Shown piece by piece: positions 37,427 to 47,496 of a stretch of 64,000 nucleotides of DNA. The notes below the pieces were generated by a model. It was not told where the DNA came from and ran no database searches. It was given only the letters and a program-made list of their open reading frames with translations. A program made the translations under genes and the position numbers. The DNA lies in NCBI RefSeq assembly GCF_003994855.1, contig NZ_CP034142.1, positions 992,001 to 1,056,000 of the forward strand. The letters are read 5' to 3'. Within the stretch, counting starts at the first letter, position 1. Every line of letters begins with the position of its first letter. The DNA is from Marinobacter sp. NP-4(2019) (GTDB lineage: Bacteria; Pseudomonadota; Gammaproteobacteria; Pseudomonadales; Oleiphilaceae).

Positions 37427-37672
37427 AATGGTTGTCTAAAGGTTCGTGAAGTCTATGTCATTGGAGGACATTCCTGTTGCTCCTTGTATCCCGCCAATTG
37501 CGAAATGCGTCACAACAGTTCCAAATTGTCAATTGTTGAAAAAACTCACCGATTTAGCACTAAGAAACCAATCCTAACAGCCGATTAATAGTGTAGTGTC
37601 TATTGCATAAGGGTTGAATCTGGTTTCAATCTGGTTTCCCGGTAACGAAGTGAATTCGGGAGTTTTCTCAAT

Positions 37673-38185
37673 ATGACGCTCAAAAGCCAGAAAGGGTTCA
37701 CTTTAATTGAACTGATGGTGACCATTGCGGTTCTGGCGATTATTGTCGGCTGGGCCATTCCCTCGATGTACTCGCTGATTAACCAGAACCGCCTCACCGC
37801 CACCTCCAACCAGATGCTTGGCGTGATCAATCAGGCCCGGAGTGAAGCCCTTCGCAGGGCGGACAGGGTCTGGGTCTCTCCACTGGATGGTGCTTCCTGG
37901 TCTTCGGGTATTGCTATCTGGCGTGATGCGGATGGTGATGGCAACCGCAGTGATTCGGAAATCATCCGTGTGGTCGAAGGTAGCAGCGGTCCGATTTCCG
38001 TTACCGGGTCGGCGTCTTCCCTGTCAACGGCCCCCTTCGGTTTCAGCGGAACCGGTTTCGCGATTGAGGAGCAGGCTTACCGTGTGACTCTCTGCATTGA
38101 TGGCAAGACGAATGGCCAGGAAATCGAGATCAATGGTGGCGGTCAGATCCGGGCCCAAAGCGCTGTGTGCGGGGGTGGCGGATGA
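37673..38185 (+). CDS. fimU: FimU/FimT (GspH-family) minor pilin, second set
   Basis: A 170-residue minor pilin: [25 protein letters not shown], then the INQARSEALRR segment of the GspH/FimT family. The C-terminus contains GGGQIRAQSAVC, a Gly-rich end with a terminal Cys seen in FimU proteins, and no GRxR motif. It opens the second fimU-pilV-pilW-pilX-pilY1 operon. The upstream gap (37427-37672) is AT-richer than the genes and should hold the promoter, but I find no CRP-type palindrome there. The stop overlaps the pilV ATG. Confidence 0.85.
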   Translation: MTLKSQKGFTLIELMVTIAVLAIIVGWAIPSMYSLINQNRLTATSNQMLGVINQARSEALRRADRVWVSPLDGASWSSGIAIWRDADGDGNRSDSEIIRVVEGSSGPISVTGSASSLSTAPFGFSGTGFAIEEQAYRVTLCIDGKTNGQEIEINGGGQIRAQSAVCGGGG

Positions 38186-38658
38186 TTCGTCAGCAACGTG
38201 GCGTGGGCATGATCGAGATTCTGGTGGCTACCCTGATTTTTGCCATTGGCCTGCTTGGTGTAGCGGGCATGCAGGTGTTCACCCTCAAGATGAACAGTAA
38301 TTCAGAGATCCGTACCCGGGCGACATTGCTGGCTTCGGACATGGTGGAGCGGATGCGGGCCAATCCGAGTCAGTGGGACGCTTATAACATGGGTACGGAC
38401 GAATGTGCAGTCGCGGTTGTCGGCACCCCGTCTTCGAGCAATGTGGCTGCCGTTGATCGGCGTCAGTGGTGTCTGAGGCTCGCCCGAGAGCTGCCGGCTT
38501 CGGAGGCTCAGGTGGTGATCGCGAATGGCGTGGCAACCGTCACCATTCGTTGGCAGGAGCGTGAGGGCCGTGAACTTGTGGATGCGGATGGTGCGGGTAC
38601 CGGTTCCGAGCAGAGCACCAATGAGTTCGTTTTAAGAGCGAGGTTGGGCAATGTGTAA
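38182..38658 (+). CDS. pilV: Minor pilin PilV, second set
   Basis: A 158-residue PilV. The leader is short and the cleavage region reads RGVG|MIEILVATLIFAIGLLGVAGM, so the residue after the cleavage Gly is Met, not Phe. The MVERMRANPSQWDAYN stretch matches the PilV signature. ATG 38182 overlaps the fimU stop (ATGA); GTG 38167 would add five residues. It overlaps pilW by eight bases. Confidence 0.86.
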   Translation: MIRQQRGVGMIEILVATLIFAIGLLGVAGMQVFTLKMNSNSEIRTRATLLASDMVERMRANPSQWDAYNMGTDECAVAVVGTPSSSNVAAVDRRQWCLRLARELPASEAQVVIANGVATVTIRWQEREGRELVDADGAGTGSEQSTNEFVLRARLGNV

Positions 38659-39748
38659 CGTCAAGCCAGGCCGGATATCGCAACAGCTGGGCTTTACGCT
38701 GGTTGAGCTGATGGTCTCCATGACCCTGGGATTGATCCTGACTGCTGGCCTGGTACAGATTTTTGTCTCCAACAAGCAGTCCTTCATTATGAGTCAGGCC
38801 CTGTCCAATGTTCAGGAATCCGGCCGGGAAGGCGCGATGATTCTGGCGCGGGAAATTCGCAATGCCGATTACTGGGGGTGCATCACAGAGGCGACCTCGG
38901 TGAAGAGTAACCTTAACTCCAGCGGTACCGATGACGTGCTGGACTTTAGTCGCGGGCTGGAAATTTACCCGGATGCCGACAGTGACAACGCCATTGTGGA
39001 TGGTTCCCACGTGATTGTCATGCGTGGTATCGGTGGCGCGCCGGAAGTGACGGTGGAGAAAGTGCCCGCGGCAGATGCTGCCTCGCTCCATGTCAGCGAT
39101 GCGTCACTGTTTGAGCGTGGAGACATTCTGCTGGTGAGCGACTGTGAACACGCTAATATCTTTCAGGTCACCAAGGCTAATGAAAATGGCAACGACCTGG
39201 TTGTTCACAACACCGGTGGCACTGACGGTACAAATGCTATTTCTCCTGGCAACGAAAGCTCGAACATGCCAAAAAAGTATTCCGACAACGCCAAGATATA
39301 CCGGCCGTCGGTGACGCGCTACTCGGTGCAGGCGGATGCGGATGGACGGCGTTCGCTGGTTGTCGAACGCGCCCTGATAGCTGGGAGTGGAGGCGCTGCG
39401 AACCAGTTGGGTACCCCTGTCGAGCTGGTCGCCGACATCCGCGACATGCGCACCCATATCGGTGTGGACACCGACGGTGATGGTGCGGTCGATAGTTGGC
39501 AGGACCCTCCCGCAAAAGATGCAGCGAACGCCGCCGATGTGCTTTCCCAGACCCTGGCAGTCAAAGTCAGTCTGTTGGTGCGTTCCCGAGATGACGATGT
39601 GAATGACGATGCCGTGCAGTTCTGTTTTCCGGGCTGGCTGGACTGCACCAGTGATGCCACTGGCCTTCAGACCGCCGATGACAGCGCGCTTTACCGGGTC
39701 TACACATTGACCGCCAGCATTCGCAACCGAACGTTGGAGGGAATCTGA
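38651..39748 (+). CDS. pilW: Minor pilin PilW, second set
   Basis: A 365-residue PilW with G|FTLVELMVSMTLGLILTAGLVQIF and the SGREGAMILAREIRNADYWGC segment. The large C-terminal domain is rich in acidic and Gly residues (DTDGDGAVD near residue 276 resembles a calcium-binding loop). It overlaps pilV by eight bases and shares one base with pilX, so the operon is translationally coupled throughout. It is a diverged paralogue of PilW in the first set. Confidence 0.86.
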   Translation: MCNVKPGRISQQLGFTLVELMVSMTLGLILTAGLVQIFVSNKQSFIMSQALSNVQESGREGAMILAREIRNADYWGCITEATSVKSNLNSSGTDDVLDFSRGLEIYPDADSDNAIVDGSHVIVMRGIGGAPEVTVEKVPAADAASLHVSDASLFERGDILLVSDCEHANIFQVTKANENGNDLVVHNTGGTDGTNAISPGNESSNMPKKYSDNAKIYRPSVTRYSVQADADGRRSLVVERALIAGSGGAANQLGTPVELVADIRDMRTHIGVDTDGDGAVDSWQDPPAKDAANAADVLSQTLAVKVSLLVRSRDDDVNDDAVQFCFPGWLDCTSDATGLQTADDSALYRVYTLTASIRNRTLEGI

Positions 39749-40302
39749 TGAGAGTTTATAGCCGGCAGAAGGGCGCGGCCCTGGTGATGACCCTGCTCAT
39801 CCTGCTGATCCTGACGTTGCTGGCCTCCAGCAATATGGAGCGGACCACCATGCAGGAATTGATGGTGAACGCCCAGCGGGACGGTGAAATGACGCTCGAG
39901 CTGACCGAGGAGGTTCTGCGGGAAGCGGAGCGAAGAATCGATAGTGGCCTCGTGGTGTTGTCCGACTTTGATGAGGATGGTCCGCTGTATGCCGCCGGTT
40001 CGGCTCCAGACGCCAATGCTTCGTCCACCTGGAGCGATGCCAACACCTTCACCGCCCAGCAGACCTACGATGACTGGGTTGCGGAGTTCGGCGCCAAGTC
40101 CCTTTCGGTGCCCAGGTACTACATTGAACTGGTCGGGGATGTTGAGGGAATGAGCCAGGTCACCGATGTGGTGATGGCTGGCAGACAGGATATGACGACT
40201 GGGGATATTCGCCCGCTGGGGTTCCGGATCGTTGCCATGTCACAAGGACTCAGCGGAAACGCCCGCAGGGTTGTGGAGGTCTATTATGCAGGTGAGCTAT
40301 GA
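39748..40302 (+). CDS. pilX: Minor pilin PilX, second set
   Basis: A 184-residue PilX-family protein starting MRVYSRQKG|AALVMTLLILLILTLLASSNM, with MQELMVNAQRDGE after the helix. As in the first PilX the +5 residue is not Glu (Met here). The TGATG and ATGA overlaps on both sides place it firmly inside the operon. The soluble part is acidic and longer than in the first set by about 20 residues. Confidence 0.83.
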   Translation: MRVYSRQKGAALVMTLLILLILTLLASSNMERTTMQELMVNAQRDGEMTLELTEEVLREAERRIDSGLVVLSDFDEDGPLYAAGSAPDANASSTWSDANTFTAQQTYDDWVAEFGAKSLSVPRYYIELVGDVEGMSQVTDVVMAGRQDMTTGDIRPLGFRIVAMSQGLSGNARRVVEVYYAGEL

Positions 40303-43300
40303 ATAAACGGCTGGCAGTGTTTGCGCGTAATGTGTTCGTGGCTTTCTGTCTGGTGCTGCCGGCATCCGGATATGCTGCCACTGGCGGTCTGGCTCAGACG
40401 CCACTCTTCATCAGCCCCGGTACCCAGCATAACGTGATGTTCGTGATGGACGATTCCAGGCTTATGGACCTGGAGTTGTTGCTGGATGGGGCACCTTCCG
40501 GGGCTGCAGATGACGAAACCCTGACCACCTGGTTTGGACAATTGCTGGAAGGATCCGGCATTGACTATCTAGGCTGGTCCGACGCATTGATTGGAAGTGT
40601 GAATTACGGTTATCTGTTCGAAACCTTTCTGGCGCCCGAATCCGGCGGGGTGCGCTATTACAATGGGCAGCGACTGAATCAGGATCACCTGGTGGTGCCT
40701 CCGATCAAAGCCTTTGGGTTTATGCGCTCTAGCACTTACAACGACCAATACTATGACCCTTCCGTTGACTATAGTCCCTGGAGTCAGAATGGCGTTTACA
40801 CCGATGCTGTGCTGGGCAATCCGCTGCTGGACCCAAACTACGGAATGACCTTCGACGAAGCGGCCACGACGGCCGGTATCGAGCTTCTCGACGGCTTTCT
40901 GAGCGTTTTTGAAGACGGTTGGTGTGATTTCACCGAGCTTATGTCGGACTGGTTCGGCACCGACGTACCTGAGTATTGCCAGGACTCATATCCGCTGGCG
41001 GAGACCCGCATTCTGCCGTTTGCCTTTTCCGGTAACCTGGCAAGCCAGCTCAAGATCGCAACCGAGGGCGTGACAAGTCTCAATACCATACTGTCGGAGA
41101 GTGCTGATGGAAGTATGAGCCTTACCGATGCATCCAGTATGGGGCTTGGTTGTACCGCAGAACAGTTGAGCGCGAATTTTGATGACTTCGCGGACGATCT
41201 TGTGCAGGACGTATACTACCAATGCGTTGCCTACACCCCTGCCACCTATTATGTCCCGGTCGATGAAGGTTCCTACAGTCTCTGGTTTGATTCGGAAAAC
41301 CATGACTGCGCTTCCCCCAATCCCGGGCATTATGGAACCTATATCGAGGACTGGTCGCTTGAACATAACCTGACATTTCAGCGTGCCGATGGCAGCGCTT
41401 TTGACGGTACTCTTGCCCCTGACGGGCGCTGCCTGGAGAAGATCAGTGTCAACGAGGAGCGGGTTTACCATCCCGGAACCGCTTATGAACGGACGTTCGT
41501 GGAAGAGCTCCAGAACTTCTCGAACTGGTTCCAGTACCACCGTCGTCGCCATCAGTCCATTCGTTACGGGTTGGGCGAGTCCTTGCAGTCGATCAGTGGC
41601 GTTCGCGCCGACCTTCTGACCGTCAACGACCAGACCACGAATGCCGATATGCTGGATACCAGTGATCGTGGCAGCGACGGTGACTTCGAGGCTCTGCAGG
41701 AAAAGGTTTTCCATGCTTATGACAACGTTCCGGCGACAAACGAGGCGCCATTGCGAGGGGCGCTTAACTACGCCGGAGCTCAATATCAGCGAACGGGCGT
41801 CGATGCGCCCATTCAGTACGAGTGCCAGCGCAACTATACACTGATGTATACCGACGGATTTGCCACGGATTACCAGGTTGACTCGTCATCGCTGGCGGAT
41901 ACCGCTGAGAACTATTATTCCACCAATTTGAGGACAGACCTGCCGAAGGGGCAGGTCCGCATACCGGGCCAGTGCCTGGATAATGATCCCTATCCGGGAC
42001 TGGATTGTAACTCCAACCTGCATATGAATACCTATGGCGTGTTGCTGGGATCAAAAGGTAGTGTCTATGGTCAGCAGATTGACGGTACGCTCTACGATTC
42101 AGTGGACGATGTCCATGCCAGTGCGCCGGAATGGCCGGACGTCAATGATGTGAATGATCCCAATATTTCAACGTTCCAGATTGACGATTTATACCGAGCC
42201 ACAGTGAATGGTAAAGGGGAGATCTATAACGCCCGTCTTCCGACTGATATCACAGACGGCCTGAACCGCGCGCTGGAAGATATCGACAATCAGTCGGGCG
42301 CTGCCGCCGCTGTGACTTTCAGCAGTGCAACGGTCGAGTCCGACTCGCTGATTTTCAGTGCGATTTTCAACAGTCGTCGCTGGAGCGGGCAATTGTCCGC
42401 AAGAGCCCTGAACAGCAGCAATGGTCGTCTGGTGCAGAACGCCGCCGGTTCGTATATCGGTGATGTTGTGTGGGAGGCGGGCGCCCGGCTCGATAGCCGA
42501 AACCTGAATGCGAATGCCCGGGAGATTATTACGTACAACCCTGTGACCGCTCAGGGAGTGCCGTTCCAGTGGTCAAGCCTGACGACAACGCAGCGTGCTG
42601 ACTTGTTAATGGGTACCGACAGCCTGGATGCCACTGCGGCCGAGAAGCTGGCGGTTGATCGGCTGGCCTATCTTCGGGGGAATCGCGGCGAGGAAGCTCC
42701 TTTCGGTCAGTTCCGTGCACGAGACAGTCGCCTGGGCGATATTGTTCACAGTGCGCCAGTCTATGTCGATGAGCCGCGGATGGGATGGCCGGACCAGTTC
42801 CCCTATGGCGCCGAAGGAGCCCGTTATTCTGACTTCCGGTACTCCGATACAATTTCCGGGCGCACGCCGGTGGTCTATGTGGGTGCCAACGACGGTATGC
42901 TCCATGCGTTTGAGGCTACCCGGGATGCGACAGGGGGCGATGAGTTGTTCGCCTACGTCCCGAATCTGGTATTCAGCGACAGCGCCGGGAAAGGCCTGAA
43001 TTACCTCACCGATCCGGGTTACCTGCACCGCTATTACGTCGATTTGACGCCGACCGTCGTCGATGCCTACATCGATGTTGACGATGGTACGGGCGACAAT
43101 TGGCGAAGCCTGCTGATTGGCGGTTTACGTGCCGGTGGGCGGGGGCTGTTTGCACTTGATATTACTTCGCCTGACAGCGTGGGGGAGAATGACGCTGAGG
43201 ATCTCGTACTCTGGGAGTTTGTTAATGACGATCTTGGCTATGTGATTGAACCGGTCAACGTCATCCTGACGGACCTTGGCTCGGGCTACGAGTGGGTAGC

Positions 43301-44330
43301 CGTGTTTGGTAACGGGCTGGATGCGCCCAGTGGCCGGACCGGACTGTTCATTCTTCGGCTGGAAGGCGGACTGGACGGAACCTGGGTTGAGAACAGTGAC
43401 TACTGGTTTATTGAGGTAGACAGCGGTCCTGCCGGTGGCATGAATTCAGATGTCCGGTTGATCGACCTGGATGCAGACAATCTGGTGGATCGGATTTATA
43501 CCAGCGATCTGGACGGGCGTATCTGGGCCTTTGCGTATGATGCGAACAATGATGAATGGGCCAGTGCGTATAATGGAAATGGACAAAATTCAGGGCCTAT
43601 ACCATTGTTTAGCGTTCCGGCTGGCCAGCCGATTACATCTGCGCCTATGGTTGTGCGTAACCCCTATGTAGAGACCAGCAATCAGACAGCGCCGAACCTC
43701 CTGGTGCTGCTCGGTACCGGGCAGTATCTGAACCAGGGAGACGTCGTAAATACGACGCCCACACAGTCTTTTTATGGCATCTGGGATTCCGGGGTGTCAG
43801 ATCTCGATACGGAGAGCGGGCAACTGCTGGAGCGCGATATTACCGAGTCCACTACGGACGAGGGCGTGGTTCGCAACCTCAGTGATGATGAGATTACTTG
43901 GGGCGATAAGAATACACCCTACATGGGCTGGTACATTGATTTCGATACCATTCCCGGGGAGCGGGTCATCATGGTCCCCCAGGTGCGTGGCAACACGATT
44001 CTGTTCAATACCACGATCCCGCCTACCAACGAGTGCTCATCCAATGGGGGCAGTTTCCGGATGTTTGTGGATCTCGACGGAACGGATCCGGATCAGCAGG
44101 TATTCGATACCAATGGGGATGGCCGGGTGACGAATGCTGACACGCTGGTGTCCGGCTTCTATTTCACCGGTGGAGTTCTGTCCATGTCCAGAATACTGGG
44201 CAATGTGATGTTCGATAACACCGCTGGTGGTGTTGGCGATCTCCAGGACTTTACCAATGAGAACGTCGTGGAGTTCGGTGACAAGACTCTGCGCGGACGC
44301 CTGGGATGGAGAGAACTGATTTCCGAATGA
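40299..44330 (+). CDS. pilY1: Large PilY1-like adhesin, second set, with degenerate MIDAS
   Basis: A 1343-residue secreted PilY1 relative, about 360 residues longer than the first. After a signal peptide (about 1-27) the adhesion motif region reads NVMFVMDDSRLMD: D51 and S53 of DxSxS remain but the last Ser is Leu 55. The later YTDGFATD motif is present. The C-terminal propeller has the calcium-type loop DLDADNLVDRIYTSD near residue 1055. Extra length lies in the N-terminal half, which contains many Cys residues (about 41100-42000 in the gene). Its stop is four bases from the end of the convergent pilR. It is probably an alternative pilus-tip adhesin. Confidence 0.9.
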   Translation: MNKRLAVFARNVFVAFCLVLPASGYAATGGLAQTPLFISPGTQHNVMFVMDDSRLMDLELLLDGAPSGAADDETLTTWFGQLLEGSGIDYLGWSDALIGSVNYGYLFETFLAPESGGVRYYNGQRLNQDHLVVPPIKAFGFMRSSTYNDQYYDPSVDYSPWSQNGVYTDAVLGNPLLDPNYGMTFDEAATTAGIELLDGFLSVFEDGWCDFTELMSDWFGTDVPEYCQDSYPLAETRILPFAFSGNLASQLKIATEGVTSLNTILSESADGSMSLTDASSMGLGCTAEQLSANFDDFADDLVQDVYYQCVAYTPATYYVPVDEGSYSLWFDSENHDCASPNPGHYGTYIEDWSLEHNLTFQRADGSAFDGTLAPDGRCLEKISVNEERVYHPGTAYERTFVEELQNFSNWFQYHRRRHQSIRYGLGESLQSISGVRADLLTVNDQTTNADMLDTSDRGSDGDFEALQEKVFHAYDNVPATNEAPLRGALNYAGAQYQRTGVDAPIQYECQRNYTLMYTDGFATDYQVDSSSLADTAENYYSTNLRTDLPKGQVRIPGQCLDNDPYPGLDCNSNLHMNTYGVLLGSKGSVYGQQIDGTLYDSVDDVHASAPEWPDVNDVNDPNISTFQIDDLYRATVNGKGEIYNARLPTDITDGLNRALEDIDNQSGAAAAVTFSSATVESDSLIFSAIFNSRRWSGQLSARALNSSNGRLVQNAAGSYIGDVVWEAGARLDSRNLNANAREIITYNPVTAQGVPFQWSSLTTTQRADLLMGTDSLDATAAEKLAVDRLAYLRGNRGEEAPFGQFRARDSRLGDIVHSAPVYVDEPRMGWPDQFPYGAEGARYSDFRYSDTISGRTPVVYVGANDGMLHAFEATRDATGGDELFAYVPNLVFSDSAGKGLNYLTDPGYLHRYYVDLTPTVVDAYIDVDDGTGDNWRSLLIGGLRAGGRGLFALDITSPDSVGENDAEDLVLWEFVNDDLGYVIEPVNVILTDLGSGYEWVAVFGNGLDAPSGRTGLFILRLEGGLDGTWVENSDYWFIEVDSGPAGGMNSDVRLIDLDADNLVDRIYTSDLDGRIWAFAYDANNDEWASAYNGNGQNSGPIPLFSVPAGQPITSAPMVVRNPYVETSNQTAPNLLVLLGTGQYLNQGDVVNTTPTQSFYGIWDSGVSDLDTESGQLLERDITESTTDEGVVRNLSDDEITWGDKNTPYMGWYIDFDTIPGERVIMVPQVRGNTILFNTTIPPTNECSSNGGSFRMFVDLDGTDPDQQVFDTNGDGRVTNADTLVSGFYFTGGVLSMSRILGNVMFDNTAGGVGDLQDFTNENVVEFGDKTLRGRLGWRELISE

Positions 44331-44333
44331 TAA

Positions 44334-45719
44334 CTACTCCATCCCCAACTTCTTCAACCGATACCGCAACGCCCGGAAACTGATCCCCAGCCGCTTGGCC
44401 GCGGCTGTCTTGTTCCAGCGGGTAGCCTCCAGGGCCTTCTCGATGGCTTGTCGCTCTATGGTTTCCAGGTAACCTTCGAGGTCAATCTCACCATCGGGGA
44501 CGTCGGCCTGTTCGGCATTGCGGGTGATTTCACGGGTTGCCGCACCGCCCAGCCCGGGCGGCGTGGGGGCGTTGCCCAGGTGGAGGTCGGAGGCGCCGAT
44601 CCGGTCGTTGTCGCACAGGGTAAAGGCCCGTTCCAGTATGTTTTCAAGTTCACGGACGTTGCCGGGAAACTCGTATTCCTTGAGGCGCTCTATGGCATCG
44701 GGCGTCAGGGTGGCGGGCTCGCACTCATATTCACGGGCAATACGCTCGAGGATATGGTTGGCAAGCAGCGCGATGTCATCAGGGCGTTCCCGCAGCGGTG
44801 GCACGGCCAGCTCAATGACGTTGATACGGTAGAACAGATCCTGGCGGAACGTACCCTCCTGCACCAGTTCTGGCAGGTTCTTGTGGGTAGCACTGAGCAC
44901 CCGGATGTCCACGGGCACTTCTTTGGTATCTCCCACCGGCCGCACCGCTTTTTCCTGGATCGCCCTGAGCAGTTTGACTTGCATGGCGATGGGCAGGTCG
45001 GCGACTTCGTCAAGGAACAGGGTGCCGCCGTCAGCGGTGCGGAAGAGGCCCTCTTTGTTGTCCACCGCGCCGGTGAAACTGCCTTTCTTGTGACCGAAGA
45101 ACTCACTTTCCATTAGCTCGGAGGGAATGGCACCACAGTTAACCGCAATGAAAGGGCCCTCCCGTCGTGGCCCCTGCAAGTGGATCATCCGCGCCACCAG
45201 TTCCTTACCGCTGCCGGACTCGCCGCTGATAAAGACCGGTGCCTGGCTTCTGGCGAGCTTGCGGACCTGGTTGCGCAGCCGTTTGATTTCAGCCGAGTTT
45301 CCCAGAAGCAGCCCGGGCTCGTCCGGGGCGATCTCCAGCTCCGGTTTGGGTTCGGAGAGCTTGAGTGCGCTATTAACCAGTTCCCGCAAGCGTGGAAGCT
45401 CTACTGGCTTGGAGACAAAGTCGAAGGCGCCGGCTTTCAGGGATTCAATGGCGGTGTCCATATTGCCGTAGGCGGTGATCACGGCAACCGGCGTGCACGG
45501 CGTATGTTGCTGAATCCAGTGCACCAGATCGATACCGTTGCCGTCCGGCAGGTTCATGTCGGTCAGGCAGAGATGAGGGTGGTGTTCTTCCAGCAGCTTG
45601 CGGGCGCTGGTAATGTCCGGCGCGGTCAGGGTGTTGATCCCCATGCGGGTCAGGGTAATTTCCAGAAGATCCCGGATGTCCGGTTCATCGTCTACAATCA
45701 GCGCGGTGTGAGTGGTCAT
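44334..45719 (-). CDS. pilR: Sigma-54-dependent response regulator PilR
   Basis: PilR activates pilin transcription with sigma-54 RNA polymerase when phosphorylated by PilS. The 461 residues hold a receiver domain (phospho-Asp in LCLTDMNLPDG near residue 53), an AAA+ domain with Walker A GESGSGKE and the sigma-54 contact loop GSFTGA (Ser variant of GAFTGA, usual in PilR), and a C-terminal Fis-type helix-turn-helix. I use ATG 45719 (MTTHTALIVDDEP); the frame is open 30 codons further. It is cotranscribed with pilS, 44 bases upstream on the same strand. Confidence 0.95.
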   Translation of the reverse strand: MTTHTALIVDDEPDIRDLLEITLTRMGINTLTAPDITSARKLLEEHHPHLCLTDMNLPDGNGIDLVHWIQQHTPCTPVAVITAYGNMDTAIESLKAGAFDFVSKPVELPRLRELVNSALKLSEPKPELEIAPDEPGLLLGNSAEIKRLRNQVRKLARSQAPVFISGESGSGKELVARMIHLQGPRREGPFIAVNCGAIPSELMESEFFGHKKGSFTGAVDNKEGLFRTADGGTLFLDEVADLPIAMQVKLLRAIQEKAVRPVGDTKEVPVDIRVLSATHKNLPELVQEGTFRQDLFYRINVIELAVPPLRERPDDIALLANHILERIAREYECEPATLTPDAIERLKEYEFPGNVRELENILERAFTLCDNDRIGASDLHLGNAPTPPGLGGAATREITRNAEQADVPDGEIDLEGYLETIERQAIEKALEATRWNKTAAAKRLGISFRALRYRLKKLGME

Positions 45720-45763
45720 TGTGTGGTTTTGGTTCCCTATTGTTTTGCTTTCGTTCACCGGCA

Positions 45764-47410
45764 TTAAATCATTCGCCCCGGGTGGGCAAAGGTTATGCGA
45801 AAACAGCATCCGGGTTTGTCGTCTTCCACCAGGGAAAGATGGGCCTGGTTAGCCTCGCACAGTTCCCGGGCCAGATAAAGCCCGAGGCCGGTACCGCTTT
45901 TATCAGTTGTGAAAAACGGCTCAAAAACCGAGGATCGCTGCTCCGGCGGTATCCCCGGACCGATATCGCGAACATCCAGGTAAGCCCGTTCGCCGTCCGC
46001 TGTGGGGCCGGCGTGCAATTCGATCGTCCGTTTGCCGGTTTGTTGTTCACTATAACGCAGTCCATTATCACAGAGATTGACCAGAACCTGCTCAATCTGA
46101 CTTTTATCAAACCTCGCCGGTGGAATGGCCGCATCAAGATTGAGCTTTATCTCGGTCGATGGCTGGTGTTCGTTGTCCTGTGTCTGCAGGTATTCGTCCC
46201 TGAACTCACGCAGCCACGCGGCGACATCCAGCAGTTCGCTGCTGGCAACACGCCGGCGGGACAGGTCCAGCACATTCTCAATAATGCCGTTAACCCGTCT
46301 GGAATGGCGCCGGATGATGTCGAGCATCTGGTGATCACCCTCATCAAGATGTGGGGATTCCTCCATCAGTTGTGCCGCATGGCTTATGGCTCCCAGGGGG
46401 TTACGGATTTCATGGGCAATGCCTGCCGTTAACCGGCCGAGGGAGGCCAGTTTCATCTGTTGGGCCTGCTGGGTGACTTTGCTCATGTCGTCGATGAATA
46501 CGAGGATATGATCGCCGCGCTCCTGGTCCAGTTGGGTGAAGTTTACCTGCAGCAGCGGAGAGGTCGGTGAGGCCTGGAAGGGTTCTGTTTTGCGGGAGGG
46601 GTCCCTGAGCCAGTCTTCCAGACCCAGACGAAGTTGCTGGGGCAGGTGGCGCCCCCGGTTGTCATCCCCAGATTGTTCGCTCCGGGCACCGAACAGCAGT
46701 TCCTCTGCCGCAGCGTTCGCAAGGCGAATCTGGCCATAGCGATCGAGGACCAGTATCCCGGTGCGCATACGCTGGATGATCTGGCGGTTGATCTGTTCCA
46801 GTTCCGCGATGCTGCGGGCTCTGGAGGTGGCCAGGGCTTCACTGCGCACCATGCGTCGGGAAATGTTCTGGAGTATGAAGGCCGCGGCGAAGTAGAGGAT
46901 ACCCAGAGATCCGGCCCGCACAATGTCATCTCCCGACGCATCCAGTGCCAGCACTGCCCAACTGGAAATGCCCAGCGAGCAGATGGCGGCCAGGGCGGCA
47001 TAGAAGGTGCCCATACGGCTGGGGGTGAGGATGTTACCTGCCGCCACCGACACGATGACCAGATTCGCAAGGCCGTTGGTGATGCCGGTACTGGTCAGCA
47101 GTAGGCCGTGCATGACGAGAATATCGAGCAGCACTGACAGCGTTATATGCCGCTGGTTGGGCTGCATGCCCGCCAGCATGAGCAGGGCAATAAAGCTGTT
47201 CAGTGCAAAGTAGCTGACAACCCCGGCCTGATAGTAATCCAGCATCCGGAAGCGGGTCTCGAAATTCACCGGATCCACAAACAGCAATGCCACCAGCATC
47301 AGGCTGACGACCACACGATAATGATTGTAGATGCGGAACAGCTTGACCCGCTGAGTGACCGGGGGGCTGTCTGGCCAGTTCTGGTTGGGCGTGGTTGCCG
47401 TTTTTACCAT
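45764..47410 (-). CDS. pilS: Sensor histidine kinase PilS
   Basis: PilS is the membrane kinase partner of PilR and in P. aeruginosa senses the pilin level in the membrane. The 548 residues include an N-terminal block of about six hydrophobic helices (about 35-185), a PAS domain, the H-box AGIAHEIRNPLGAI, and a HATPase domain with N-box NLCDNGLRYSE and the GTGLGLYLARE loop. The ATG at 47410 is divergent from nadE, with 86 bases between them. Confidence 0.95.
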   Translation of the reverse strand: MVKTATTPNQNWPDSPPVTQRVKLFRIYNHYRVVVSLMLVALLFVDPVNFETRFRMLDYYQAGVVSYFALNSFIALLMLAGMQPNQRHITLSVLLDILVMHGLLLTSTGITNGLANLVIVSVAAGNILTPSRMGTFYAALAAICSLGISSWAVLALDASGDDIVRAGSLGILYFAAAFILQNISRRMVRSEALATSRARSIAELEQINRQIIQRMRTGILVLDRYGQIRLANAAAEELLFGARSEQSGDDNRGRHLPQQLRLGLEDWLRDPSRKTEPFQASPTSPLLQVNFTQLDQERGDHILVFIDDMSKVTQQAQQMKLASLGRLTAGIAHEIRNPLGAISHAAQLMEESPHLDEGDHQMLDIIRRHSRRVNGIIENVLDLSRRRVASSELLDVAAWLREFRDEYLQTQDNEHQPSTEIKLNLDAAIPPARFDKSQIEQVLVNLCDNGLRYSEQQTGKRTIELHAGPTADGERAYLDVRDIGPGIPPEQRSSVFEPFFTTDKSGTGLGLYLARELCEANQAHLSLVEDDKPGCCFRITFAHPGRMI

Positions 47411-47496
47411 AATTGGTTGGGGTTCCCGGGAGAATTCCGTTGCTTTGAGGGGTTATAATAGCCTTTTAACGGCAATAAGTTACAGGAGCTGTCTTT

